Shown piece after piece: positions 18,010-26,128 of a stretch of DNA of 64,000 bases; the first letter of the stretch is position 1, and the number at the start of each line of letters is the position of its first letter. The DNA comes from Bradyrhizobium sp. 149 (GTDB lineage Bacteria > Pseudomonadota > Alphaproteobacteria > Rhizobiales > Xanthobacteraceae): positions 62,001 to 126,000 of the forward strand of contig NZ_JADPKK010000012.1 in the NCBI RefSeq assembly GCF_023073915.1, read 5' to 3'. The notes under the pieces were generated by a model. The model ran no database searches and was not told where the DNA came from. It saw only the letters and a list, made by a program, of their open reading frames with translations. The position numbers and the translations under genes are program-made.

Positions 18010-18933
18010 GTGACGATCATCGACCAGGGTAACGGAGCAGCGGGACCGGCTGCCGCCGATCTGATCAAGGACACCACCACCCAGGCCTTCGTGAAGGACG
18101 TCATCGAGGAATCGAAGCGCCAGCCGGTGCTGATCGACTTCTGGGCGGAGTGGTGCGGTCCCTGCAAACAGCTCACGCCGTTGCTGGAAAAGGCGGTCAA
18201 GGCCGCCAAGGGCAAGGTCAAGCTGGTCAAGATGAACATCGACCAGCACCCGGCGATCCCGGGCCAGATGGGCATCCAGTCGATTCCGGCCGTGATCGCC
18301 TTCGTCGACGGCCAGCCGGCCGACGGCTTCATGGGCGCGGTGCCGGAGAGCCAGCTCACCGCCTTCATCGAGAAGCTGACCAAGGGCGTGACCGCGCCGG
18401 GTGAGCCGAATGTCGCGGAAATCCTGCAAGAGGCCGAGGCCGTGCTCGCCGAGGGCGATGCCGCTGCGGCCGCCCAGATCTACGCGGAAGTGCTGCAGCA
18501 TGAATCGACCAACATCGCCGCCCTTGCCGGGCTCGCGAAATGCTACGCCGTCTCCGGTGCGATGGAGCAGGCCAAGCAGACGCTCGCCATGGTGCCGGAA
18601 TCCAAGCGCAACGACCCCGCTGTGAAAGCCGTACAGACCGCGATCGATCTTGCCGAGCAGGCGGAGCAGCTCGGGCCGGTCGCCGAGCTGGAACAGAAAG
18701 TCGCCGCAAACCCGCTCGATCATCAGGCCCGATTCGACCTCGCGATCGCGCTCAACGCGCAAGGCAACCGGGCAGCGGCCACCGAGCAGCTGCTCGCGAT
18801 CATCAAGCGCGACCGCAAATGGAACGACGACGGCGCCCGCAAGCAGCTCGTGCAGTTCTTCGAGGCCTGGGGCGGCACCGATGATGCAACCGTCGAGGGG
18901 CGCAAGCGGTTGTCGATCATCCTGTTTTCGTAA
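18010..18933 (+). CDS. Thioredoxin-domain protein with C-terminal TPR region (CnoX/YbbN-like)
   Basis: A 307-residue protein. Residues about 20-125 form a thioredoxin domain with the active site WCGPC (Cys49 and Cys52), so unlike E. coli YbbN it keeps both cysteines. Residues 135-305 are helical tetratricopeptide-like repeats (EAEAVLAEGDAAAAAQIYAE, IAALAGLAKCYAVSGAMEQA). Relatives act as thioredoxin-like chaperones or holdases in the cytoplasm. The GTG at 18010 is chosen because GAGGGG (17999-18004) is well placed; the open frame extends upstream to 17752 without family similarity. It is followed after 32 bp by the Lon-N gene, probably cotranscribed. Confidence 0.9.
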   Translation: MTIIDQGNGAAGPAAADLIKDTTTQAFVKDVIEESKRQPVLIDFWAEWCGPCKQLTPLLEKAVKAAKGKVKLVKMNIDQHPAIPGQMGIQSIPAVIAFVDGQPADGFMGAVPESQLTAFIEKLTKGVTAPGEPNVAEILQEAEAVLAEGDAAAAAQIYAEVLQHESTNIAALAGLAKCYAVSGAMEQAKQTLAMVPESKRNDPAVKAVQTAIDLAEQAEQLGPVAELEQKVAANPLDHQARFDLAIALNAQGNRAAATEQLLAIIKRDRKWNDDGARKQLVQFFEAWGGTDDATVEGRKRLSIILFS

Positions 18934-18965
18934 AGCGAGCTGGCAACGCCAGGGGGACCGGGCAG

Positions 18966-19643
18966 ATGCCGATCAACATCGAATATCGCGGGCCCGCCGA
19001 CCTTCCGGAGATTCTTCCGGTGTTTCCGCTGCCCGGCGCGCTGCTACTGCCGCGCGGGCAGATGCCGCTCAACATCTTCGAGCCGCGCTACCTCGAGATG
19101 ATCGACGATGCCTTCCGCGACGGCCATCGCCTGATCGGCATGATCCAGCCGGACATCGCGCACTCGCCGAAGAATTCCGACAAGCCGGCGCTGTTCCGCG
19201 TCGGCTGTGTCGGCCGCATCACGCAGCTCGCCGAATCCGGCGACGGCCGCTACATCCTCGAGCTCACCGGCGTCTCGCGCTTCAAGGTGGTCGAGGAGCT
19301 CGACGTGCTCACCGCCTACCGGCAGTGCAAGGTGGATTTCTTCGCCTTCGTCGACGACTTCACGCCGCGCATGGGCGAGGACCAGGTCGATCGCGAAGCG
19401 CTGCTGGCGGTGCTGGCGGACTTTTTGAAAGCGAACAATCTCAAGGTCGACTGGGAGGGCGTCGAGAGCGCACCCAACGAAGCGCTCGTCAACGCACTGG
19501 CGATGATGTCGCCCTACGGCGTGGCCGAGAAGCAAGCGATGCTGGAAGCGCCGGACCTGAAGACCCGCGCCGAAATTCTGGTCGCGGTGACCGAGATGGA
19601 CCTCGCCAAGAAGCGCACCAGCGGCGATCCGCCGTTGCAGTGA
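18966..19643 (+). CDS. Lon N-terminal-type (LON substrate-binding domain) protein
   Basis: A 225-residue protein consisting of the Lon protease N-terminal/PUA-like domain without ATPase or protease parts. Typical motifs are LPVFPLPGALLLPRGQMPLNIFEPRY and GCVGRITQLAESGDGRYILELTGVSRF. Such stand-alone proteins are common in alphaproteobacteria, function unknown. GGGGGACC lies just upstream of the ATG. Its position after a thioredoxin-TPR gene suggests a shared protein-quality role, which is an inference only. Confidence 0.9.
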   Translation: MPINIEYRGPADLPEILPVFPLPGALLLPRGQMPLNIFEPRYLEMIDDAFRDGHRLIGMIQPDIAHSPKNSDKPALFRVGCVGRITQLAESGDGRYILELTGVSRFKVVEELDVLTAYRQCKVDFFAFVDDFTPRMGEDQVDREALLAVLADFLKANNLKVDWEGVESAPNEALVNALAMMSPYGVAEKQAMLEAPDLKTRAEILVAVTEMDLAKKRTSGDPPLQ

Positions 19644-19658
19644 TCGGTGCGGGCGTGC

Positions 19659-20285
19659 TTACGAGTGACCGCGGATGCGCTTGCGGCCGGTGATCATCGC
19701 GCGGATCAGGTTCTCGCGCTGGAGAAGCCCCATCAGCAGCACGCCCAGGACGTGCAGCACGACCAGGACGATGACCGCGTCCGATGAATAGTGGTGGGTG
19801 TCCTCGACCCACCAGACCCCGAAAAAAGTCACGGTCACCGACATCGCGCCTGATATCGTCGACACCGCGAGCGAGGCCAGCAGCGCCACCAGCATCAACG
19901 TGCCGGCGGGATTGAGCCCGATATAGCGGCCGGTGATGCCGCGGCGCAGATTCCAGAGATAGCCCGGTGCTGCCCGAAGCCGGACGCCGACCATGCGGAA
20001 GCGCGAATAGCGGCTTCCCCAAAAACCCCAGACCAGACGGAAGGCAAGAAGGCCGAGCACCGCATAGCCGACGATACGGTGGAGTCCGTCAAAGACGGTG
20101 GGCGTGAACCAGGCGGCCAGAACACAAGCCGCGAGCGCCCAATGCCAGAGGCGCAGCGGAAGGTCCCAGACCGCGACTGTCCGCGAAGCGGTTCGATCCG
20201 CGGGGGTCCGGTTGGACACCCCGCGCGCTTCCGGTACCGTTTCTTCGATCAAGCGAGGACCACCCTCAGGCGTAACTTTGCGCAA
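19659..20285 (-). CDS. Cytochrome b561/Ni-Fe hydrogenase b-type domain protein
   Basis: A 208-residue membrane protein with four hydrophobic segments and histidines placed as in di-heme b-type cytochromes: LRLWHWALAACVL, GLHRIVGYAVLGLLAFRLVWGFWGSRY, and THHYSSDAVIVLVVLHVLGVL. It probably moves electrons across the inner membrane. The start is uncertain: TTG 20285 is the longest, and the first 30 residues are not conserved-looking. It lies 15 bp after a PepSY-domain gene on the same strand, and such pairs often form redox units with soluble cytochromes. Confidence 0.85.
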   Translation of the reverse strand: MRKVTPEGGPRLIEETVPEARGVSNRTPADRTASRTVAVWDLPLRLWHWALAACVLAAWFTPTVFDGLHRIVGYAVLGLLAFRLVWGFWGSRYSRFRMVGVRLRAAPGYLWNLRRGITGRYIGLNPAGTLMLVALLASLAVSTISGAMSVTVTFFGVWWVEDTHHYSSDAVIVLVVLHVLGVLLMGLLQRENLIRAMITGRKRIRGHS

Positions 20286-20300
20286 ACCGCTTCGCGCGGT

Positions 20301-20585
20301 CTACTTGGCAATGGTGTGCTTCAGGCTGAGATCTTCGGGGCTGTAGAACAGCTCGTAAAGCTTGCCTTCCTTGACGCCGTAGACCTCGTAGCACGAACCT
20401 TCGATCTTGGAGCGCCGCACCTGATAGCCGAGTGCCTTGGCCTTGGCTTCGGCTTCGCCCGCCGGCTTCCATGACGCCTTGTCGAGCTTGGTGCAGTCCT
20501 TGAAACCATCGGCCATCGCAGCCGATCCGGTGCCAATCCCGATCGTCAGCGCAATGGCAACAACACGAATGACCTTCACGAACAT
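20301..20585 (-). CDS. PepSY domain-containing periplasmic protein
   Basis: A 94-residue precursor with a signal peptide (VIRVVAIALTIGIGTGSAAMA) and a short PepSY-like mature part: AEAKAKALGYQVRRSKIEGSCYEVYGVKEGKLYELFY followed by a predicted strand and helix. The ATG at 20583-20585 has AGGAGAT upstream. The gene directly downstream encodes a b-type cytochrome, so the PepSY protein may work with it in the periplasm. Molecular function is unknown. Confidence 0.82.
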   Translation of the reverse strand: MFVKVIRVVAIALTIGIGTGSAAMADGFKDCTKLDKASWKPAGEAEAKAKALGYQVRRSKIEGSCYEVYGVKEGKLYELFYSPEDLSLKHTIAK

Positions 20586-20801
20586 CTCCTCTTCTGTCGT
20601 GCGCGCTGCGCCTGGTGCGCAGCGGGACCGAAGGAAGCAAAGCACATGATGAAGTCAATCGGGATCGGAGGCGGCTGCCTTTAGAGTTATTCTAACGATC
20701 CGAAAAAAATCAACGCTCTCCGTATGGAGCCCGCGTTTGCGGTGGCGCTGCGGCCTTACGCCTCACAGATGGGATGAGGCAATGATTGCGATAGGTCGCG
20801 C

Positions 20802-21152
20802 CTAGTAGCCGGCAACCGCCATGACGACGACGGCACTGAGCGCCATCCATCCAAAATGCCGGCCGCGCGTGGCCCAGGCGTTGGCGAAAGCAGAGAAGCC
20901 GAACACGCCGGCCATGGTGACCACGATCCAGTGGCGCGCCGGCTCCGATTGCATCCAAGGCGCCGCGATCAGGAGCACGCCACCGCCGACCCAGGCGACC
21001 GTCGAGGCCTGCCAGACCAGGCGGATCAGGGTGCGGAGCCGTTCCGGCTCGATGCGGGCGCGGGCAAAGACCTTGGTCTCGCCGAGAATGCCATGGATGA
21101 CGGCCACGGCAATGGTCACGACGCCGGCACACTGAAGCAGGAGATCACGCAC
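20802..21152 (-). CDS. Small integral membrane protein, probably TetR-controlled
   Basis: A hydrophobic protein of about 116 residues with four predicted membrane segments (CAGVVTIAVAVIHGILGET, LVWQASTVAWVGGGVLLIAA, HWIVVTMAGVFGFSAFANAWA, GWMALSAVVVMAVAGY). Family not recognised by name. An ATG at 21179 would lie inside the palindromic operator at 21176-21193, while the GTG at 21150-21152 has AGGGAG eight bases upstream (21161-21166 on the minus strand). I therefore prefer GTG 21152. The divergent TetR gene and shared operators suggest that it is the main target. Confidence 0.7.
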   Translation of the reverse strand: MRDLLLQCAGVVTIAVAVIHGILGETKVFARARIEPERLRTLIRLVWQASTVAWVGGGVLLIAAPWMQSEPARHWIVVTMAGVFGFSAFANAWATRGRHFGWMALSAVVVMAVAGY

Positions 21153-21175
21153 CGTCAAAGCTCCCTGAAGCTTCT

Positions 21176-21193
21176 CCATACAGTCATGTATGG
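21176..21193. promoter_or_regulatory. TetR-type operator O1
   Basis: An 18-bp palindrome, CCATACA-GTCA-TGTATGG, between the divergent membrane-protein and TetR genes. A second copy lies 44 bp away centre to centre. Confidence 0.75.
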
Positions 21194-21219
21194 TGGATAG
21201 GCGCTGGCCCGTCGCCTGT

Positions 21220-21237
21220 CAATACACTAATGTATGG
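21220..21237. promoter_or_regulatory. TetR-type operator O2
   Basis: CAATACA-CTAA-TGTATGG matches O1 with one base changed in the outer arm and a different spacer. It ends 19 bp before the preferred TetR start (21257), so it could block the regulator's own promoter. Confidence 0.72.
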
Positions 21238-21256
21238 TTTGACTCCGGAACGCGAC

Positions 21257-21823
21257 ATGACCGAACAGCTGACCGCCGACGACTGGATCAAAGAGGGCCT
21301 GAAGGCGCTCGCTAAAAGCGGCTTCACGGCCCTGAAGGCCGATCCACTGGCGAAAGCCATGGGCGTCTCACGCGGCAGCTTCTATTGGCATTTCGCCGAT
21401 CTCGGCGCGTTCCACGCTGCCCTCTTGAAGCGCTGGCGCGAGATCGCGGCCGAGCGGATCATCGCCGACGTCGAGGCCGCCAGCGACGAGCCGCTGAAAG
21501 CGCTGCTGCGCAGGACTTTTGGCGCGCGGCTCGACCTCGAGCGCGCAGTGCGGAACTGGGCGGCCTTCGATGCGGCGGCGCAAACGGCGGTGCGTGCAAT
21601 CGACCGGCGCAGGCTCGACTATATCGAGGAGCTGCTGAAGAAGCGCGGGCTCGAGACGGCGACTGCACGAGCCCGCGCGCAAATCCTGTACTGGACGTTT
21701 CTCGGCTTCGCCCTGTCGGACCCGCAATTGCCGGCCGCGCGGCTCCAGGGCCTGCTCGGCGAGATCCTGCGGATGGTGTCGGCCAAAGGGACCGCGATGG
21801 GCGGCCGCGATTTTCTGTGCTAG
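21257..21823 (+). CDS. TetR/AcrR family transcriptional regulator
   Basis: A 188-residue regulator. The N-terminal helix-turn-helix reads [20 protein letters not shown] followed by [19 protein letters not shown], the classic TetR recognition-helix region. The C-terminal helical domain would bind a ligand and mediate dimerisation. An ATG at 21230 falls within operator O2, so [10 protein letters not shown] at 21257 is the better start. It diverges from a small membrane protein gene and probably represses both. Trm112 follows 26 bp after its stop. Confidence 0.92.
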   Translation: MTEQLTADDWIKEGLKALAKSGFTALKADPLAKAMGVSRGSFYWHFADLGAFHAALLKRWREIAAERIIADVEAASDEPLKALLRRTFGARLDLERAVRNWAAFDAAAQTAVRAIDRRRLDYIEELLKKRGLETATARARAQILYWTFLGFALSDPQLPAARLQGLLGEILRMVSAKGTAMGGRDFLC

Positions 21824-21849
21824 AGGCAATCCGATCGCCGGAGACCCCA

Positions 21850-22047
21850 ATGAACGCGCCCACCGAACGCCCCGAAGCCAGCGTCGATCCCAAATTGCTG
21901 GAGATTCTGGTCTGCCCGCTGACCAAGGGCCCGCTGGAGTTCGATTCCGCAAAGCAGGAGCTGATCTCGCGCAGCGCCAAGCTGGCCTATCCGATCCGCG
22001 ACGGCATCCCGATCATGCTGCCGGAAGAGGCGCGCAAGATCGATTGA
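21850..22047 (+). CDS. Trm112 family protein
   Basis: A 65-residue protein with the family core [18 protein letters not shown] and the conserved end [18 protein letters not shown]. Eukaryotic Trm112 activates several methyltransferases; bacterial members (formerly UPF0434) are small proteins whose partners are mostly not identified. Only one cysteine is present, so the zinc-binding form is absent. The ATG at 21850 lies inside a longer open frame that is a shadow of the TetR gene. Confidence 0.9.
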   Translation: MNAPTERPEASVDPKLLEILVCPLTKGPLEFDSAKQELISRSAKLAYPIRDGIPIMLPEEARKID

Positions 22048-22143
22048 GAATTGGCACGACGGCCGCGCCATAACCCCAGGGAGGGGTTATCGCGCGAAGC
22101 CGGTCACTCCGAGTCTTCGCAAAACTATTGCTGCGGCGTATGG

Positions 22144-22174
22144 GTCCCGGATCTGCGCTTCGCTTGTCCGGGAC
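22144..22174. repeat. Imperfect palindrome, GTCCCGGA / TCCGGGAC
   Basis: Arms GTCCCGGA (22144-22151) and TCCGGGAC (22167-22174) enclose a GCTTCGC centre. It lies between the convergent Trm112 and UbiH-like genes and resembles the other GC-rich intergenic palindromes of the window. Confidence 0.6.
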
Positions 22175-22207
22175 GACGGCGGAGTGTGGGGCGCCAGCTA
22201 GCGTCCC

Positions 22208-23428
22208 TCACAACGCCTCGCCCTTCAACAACCGCGGTATCTCACCGGTCAAACCGGCGGCCTGGCGGATGAAGAGGTTCTTCAGGGGCGGGGCGCGGTC
22301 GACGAGGCCGAGTCCGATGTCGCGGACGGTGCGCAGCAGCGTCGACTGGTTGGAGAACAGGAAGTTCAGCGAGTTGGTGGCAACGCCCATCGCCATCGTG
22401 TCGAAGCGGCGCCAGCGCTGGTAACGCTCGAGCACGTCGGCGCCGCCGATATCCATGCCGAGCCGAGCCGCATCGACGACGACCTCGGCCAGCGCGGCGA
22501 CATCCTTCAGACCCATGTTGAGGCCCTGGCCCGCGATGGGGTGGATGACATGGGCGGAATCTCCGACCAGCGCGAGGCGCTCGGCGATGAAGGAGCGTGC
22601 AACGAAATAGGACAGCGGAAACGCGCGCGGCTTGTCGAGCGCCTTCAGCTCGCCGAGATGCAGGCCGAAGCGTTGCTCGAGCTCGCCGTGAAACTCCTCA
22701 TCGCTCAATGCAATGATGCGGGCGGCTTCGCTGCGGCGCTCGGTCCATACCAGCGAGGAGCGCCTGCCTGAAAGCGGCAGGATCGCGAACGGACCCGCCG
22801 GCAGAAAATGCTCTTCGGCGCGCCCCTCGTGATCGCGTTCATGGCCGACGGTGACGACGATGCCTGACTGATCGTATTCCCAGCCATGGGTGGCGATGCC
22901 GGCGCGCTCGCGCAGCTTCGACTTCGCACCGTCGGCCGCGACCAGGAGGCTCGCCGCAATGACGCTGCCGTCACCGAGCGTCACGTCGATGCCCTCGGAA
23001 CGCGCGTCGTAAGACGACACTGTGGTGGCGCGGAGATCGATGCCCTCGGCCTCGGCGCGCACCACCAGCGCATCGATGAGCCGGCGGTTCTCGATCATAT
23101 GCGCGAACGGCTCGCCCGGCGCGACGTCGCCGGCGAAGTTGAGGAACGCCGGGCGGGTGGCGTCTTCCAGCTTCGAATCGGTGACGACCATGTCGAGGAT
23201 CGGCTGCGCCTCGCCCCTGACGTCGTCCCAGGCGCCGATCGCCTCGAACAGGCGGCGGCAGGCAGCCACGATCGCGGTCGCGCGCGGGTCGCGGCTCGGC
23301 CGTGTGCTGAGCGCGGGGTCGGCGACGATGACGGGGATCTCGGGGCCGAGCCCCTGGCGCAGCGCCAGGGCCAGCGCAAGGCCCGCAAACGCGCCGCCAC
23401 CGATGACAATGCTACCCTGTACCGACAT
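22208..23428 (-). CDS. UbiH/UbiF-family FAD-dependent monooxygenase (ubiquinone biosynthesis)
   Basis: A 406-residue flavoprotein hydroxylase. FAD-binding motifs are GSIVIGGGAFAGLALALAL near the N-terminus, VAADGAKSKLRERAGI in the middle and LALVGDSAHVIHPIAGQGLN near residue 300. The last motif with GLNMGLKDVAAL is typical of UbiH/UbiF/COQ6 hydroxylases, which add hydroxyl groups to the ubiquinone ring. Which ring position cannot be told from sequence. The ATG at 23426-23428 (MSVQGSIVI) is preferred over the TTG two codons upstream. Confidence 0.9.
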   Translation of the reverse strand: MSVQGSIVIGGGAFAGLALALALRQGLGPEIPVIVADPALSTRPSRDPRATAIVAACRRLFEAIGAWDDVRGEAQPILDMVVTDSKLEDATRPAFLNFAGDVAPGEPFAHMIENRRLIDALVVRAEAEGIDLRATTVSSYDARSEGIDVTLGDGSVIAASLLVAADGAKSKLRERAGIATHGWEYDQSGIVVTVGHERDHEGRAEEHFLPAGPFAILPLSGRRSSLVWTERRSEAARIIALSDEEFHGELEQRFGLHLGELKALDKPRAFPLSYFVARSFIAERLALVGDSAHVIHPIAGQGLNMGLKDVAALAEVVVDAARLGMDIGGADVLERYQRWRRFDTMAMGVATNSLNFLFSNQSTLLRTVRDIGLGLVDRAPPLKNLFIRQAAGLTGEIPRLLKGEAL

Positions 23429-23527
23429 ACCCAATTCCCGGCTAAGTCTTCGCGTTTTCTTGGTCTTGCTACCAGACTTGAGGTGGGCGAAACAGTGCGG
23501 TGAAACAAGGGCGGAACGGCCTCATTC

Positions 23528-23615
23528 CGTCATTCCGGGGCGCGAGCGCGAACCCGGAATCCAGAGGTCGTCAGCTCGAGATTCCGGGTTCGCACTCCGT
23601 GCGCCCGGAATGACG
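23528..23615. repeat. CGTCATTCCGGG / CCCGGAATGACG inverted repeat
   Basis: Outer arms CGTCATTCCGGG (23528-) and CCCGGAATGACG (ending 23615) with inner arms CGAACCCGGAATC and GATTCCGGGTTCG give an extended cruciform-like element of 88 bp. It lies just before tesB. Shortened relatives lie at 46310-46336 and 14738-14859. Confidence 0.75.
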
Positions 23616-23635
23616 AGGCATTTTGAAAGCACACC

Positions 23636-24499
23636 ATGTCCAAAAGCCTGATCGACCTCATCTCGATCCTCGACCTCGAACAGCTCGAGGTGAATTTGTT
23701 TCGCGGCAACAGCCCGAAAACGAGCTGGCAGCGGGTGTTCGGCGGCCAGGTGATCGGGCAGGCGATGGTTGCGGCCTGCCGCACCGTCGAGGGCCGGCTG
23801 CCGCATTCGCTGCACTGCTACTTCATCCTGCCGGGCGATCCGCAGATCCCAATCATCTATCAGGTCGAACGCCTGCGCGACGGCAAGAGCTATTCGACCC
23901 GCCGCGTCACGGCGATCCAGCACGGCAACGCGATCTTCTCCATCATGGTATCATTCCACGCGGAGGAAGAGACCGCGTTCGATCATCAGGAGAAGATGCC
24001 CGACGTACCGCCGCCGGAAAAGCTCACGGCGGAAGAGGTCGCCAAGCAGCCGATGTTCAAGGAGATGCCGGAGTTCATCCGCCGCTACTATGAATCCGAT
24101 CGGCCGATCGAGCTGCGCCCGGTCGAACTCGGCCGCTATTTCGGCCAGAAGATCGACGACGGCCGCATTCACGTCTGGATCAGGACCGCCGCGAAGCTTC
24201 CTGACGATCCGGCGCTGCACATGTGCGCGCTCGCTTACGCCTCGGACTTCTCGCTGCTGGATGCGATCATGGCGCGCTACGGCCGCACCCTGTTCGACAA
24301 GCGCATGATGCCGGCGAGCCTCGACCATGCGATGTGGTTTCATCGCCCGTTCCGCGCCGACGAATGGCTGCTCTACGCCCAGGATTCGCCGAGCGCGCAA
24401 GGCGGCCGCGGTTTGACCCGCGGCTCGATCTTCAAGCCTGACGGCACGCTGGTGGCTTCCGTCGCGCAGGAAGGCTCCGTGCGCGAACGGAGAGCCTAG
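23636..24499 (+). CDS. tesB: Acyl-CoA thioesterase II
   Basis: A 287-residue protein with two hotdog domains. The first has RVFGGQVIGQAMVAACRTV; the second holds SLDHAMWFHRPFRADEWLLY with the catalytic Asp, and SPSAQGGRGLTRGSIF with the conserved Ser/Gln. It hydrolyses medium- and long-chain acyl-CoA to free fatty acid and CoA in the cytoplasm. Length is normal. No fatty-acid genes adjoin it. Confidence 0.95.
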   Translation: MSKSLIDLISILDLEQLEVNLFRGNSPKTSWQRVFGGQVIGQAMVAACRTVEGRLPHSLHCYFILPGDPQIPIIYQVERLRDGKSYSTRRVTAIQHGNAIFSIMVSFHAEEETAFDHQEKMPDVPPPEKLTAEEVAKQPMFKEMPEFIRRYYESDRPIELRPVELGRYFGQKIDDGRIHVWIRTAAKLPDDPALHMCALAYASDFSLLDAIMARYGRTLFDKRMMPASLDHAMWFHRPFRADEWLLYAQDSPSAQGGRGLTRGSIFKPDGTLVASVAQEGSVRERRA

Positions 24500-24539
24500 G
24501 CGGCATAAGCGCGATCGATCGCGCTCATGCCTCTCGAGG

Positions 24540-25421
24540 TCATGCTCGGAGCGATTCTCGCGGAGCCAGGACAGTCTCCGACGCGAACCAGTTCATGATC
24601 CAGCGATACACCCACGGGATCGGGATAATGAAGCCGCAAAGGAATGCGGCCACGATACCCCGCCAGAGAATCCCGAGGCCGCTGCCGTTGAAGACGATCT
24701 CGCGCCGCGTGCCTTCGATGCTGCGGCAGAACCAGCGCATCTGGGCTGCGGCGACCCAGGCCCAGCCGATGATGGTGACGATGGAGATCGCAAACAGCAG
24801 GCTCCAGCCGACATAGGCCCAGACCGTGCCGGTGAAGCTCAGGCCGAGCGGCTGTCCGTTGGAGGCGAGGTTCGCGACCATCCATTTGATCAGGAGCCAG
24901 TAGAGAACGATCTGCGCGATGAACAGCAAATTGCTCAGCAACGGGGCGCCGATCAGGCTGATCGCGATCGCCAGAACGATGAAACCGAAAAACCAGGGCA
25001 CCAGTGCCATTGCGCTGCCGGTGAAGCTGAGATTGGGCCGTCCGGGGACCTTCACGCAGGACACGATCCATTTCGTGTACCAGACGAACACCCACGGCAC
25101 CGGGATGATGAAGCACATGCCGATCAGCATCACGATGCTGCGCCAGGTGAACTCGAGGATGCCGAAATCGACCGCCAGCGATCCTCCGCCGCCACCGTAA
25201 CCTCCGGAGCCCATCATCGGCGGGCCGCCAGCCGGCATCATCGGGGGCGCACCGCCGCCGATCAGGCCGGGGATTTCGGCGGCCTTCTGCCAGCCGGCCA
25301 TGCCTTCGGACCACACCAGCGTATCCGGGCGCACGATTCCCTGGGCGACGAGGTCGCGGAATTGCCCGTCCGGATAGGGCCCTTGCTGCTTGCCCTCGGA
25401 TGCGTAGAACCAATTCGCCAT
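24540..25421 (-). CDS. GYF-domain-containing integral membrane protein
   Basis: A 293-residue protein with three parts. Residues 1-52 form a GYF_2-type domain (WFYASEGKQQGPYPDGQF ... TLVWSEGMAGWQKAAEI). Residues 53-80 are a flexible Gly/Pro/Met-rich linker. The rest is membrane protein with about six hydrophobic segments and two repeated SFTGSAMALVPWFFG / SFTGTVWAYVGWSLL units, suggesting internal duplication; this resembles DUF898-type proteins. Function unknown. It is convergent with tesB and divergent from glnK. Start ATG 25419-25421. Confidence 0.8.
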   Translation of the reverse strand: MANWFYASEGKQQGPYPDGQFRDLVAQGIVRPDTLVWSEGMAGWQKAAEIPGLIGGGAPPMMPAGGPPMMGSGGYGGGGGSLAVDFGILEFTWRSIVMLIGMCFIIPVPWVFVWYTKWIVSCVKVPGRPNLSFTGSAMALVPWFFGFIVLAIAISLIGAPLLSNLLFIAQIVLYWLLIKWMVANLASNGQPLGLSFTGTVWAYVGWSLLFAISIVTIIGWAWVAAAQMRWFCRSIEGTRREIVFNGSGLGILWRGIVAAFLCGFIIPIPWVYRWIMNWFASETVLAPRESLRA

Positions 25422-25507
25422 GAAGCGTCCCCCTCAAACATAGTTTTGTACCGGCCGGGACACTTGGGTTCACCGCATCCATGCCAAAAACGCATTGTGG
25501 AGGATGA

Positions 25508-25999
<492 letters not shown>

Positions 26000-26014
26000 A
26001 TTTTTGTTTTGACA

Positions 26015-26056
26015 CGTTTTCCTTACGCGAACCGGCATCCACTTCGCTCGAAAACG
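26015..26056. repeat. CGTTTTC ... GAAAACG dispersed palindrome between glnK and amtB
   Basis: Short arms CGTTTTC and GAAAACG flank CTTACGCGAACCGGCATCCA and CTTCGCTC. I recognise the ACGCGAACCGG..CCACTTCGCTCGAAAACG sequence as a common intergenic element in rhizobia. Its position inside a glnK-amtB operon may affect the relative amounts of the two messages. Confidence 0.6.
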
Positions 26057-26128
26057 CGCTTCTTCTTCGATCGCACCGGGCAACGGCGCCACAGCGTGCG
26101 ACGCAATCAATAGGCTGGGGGAAACGAT

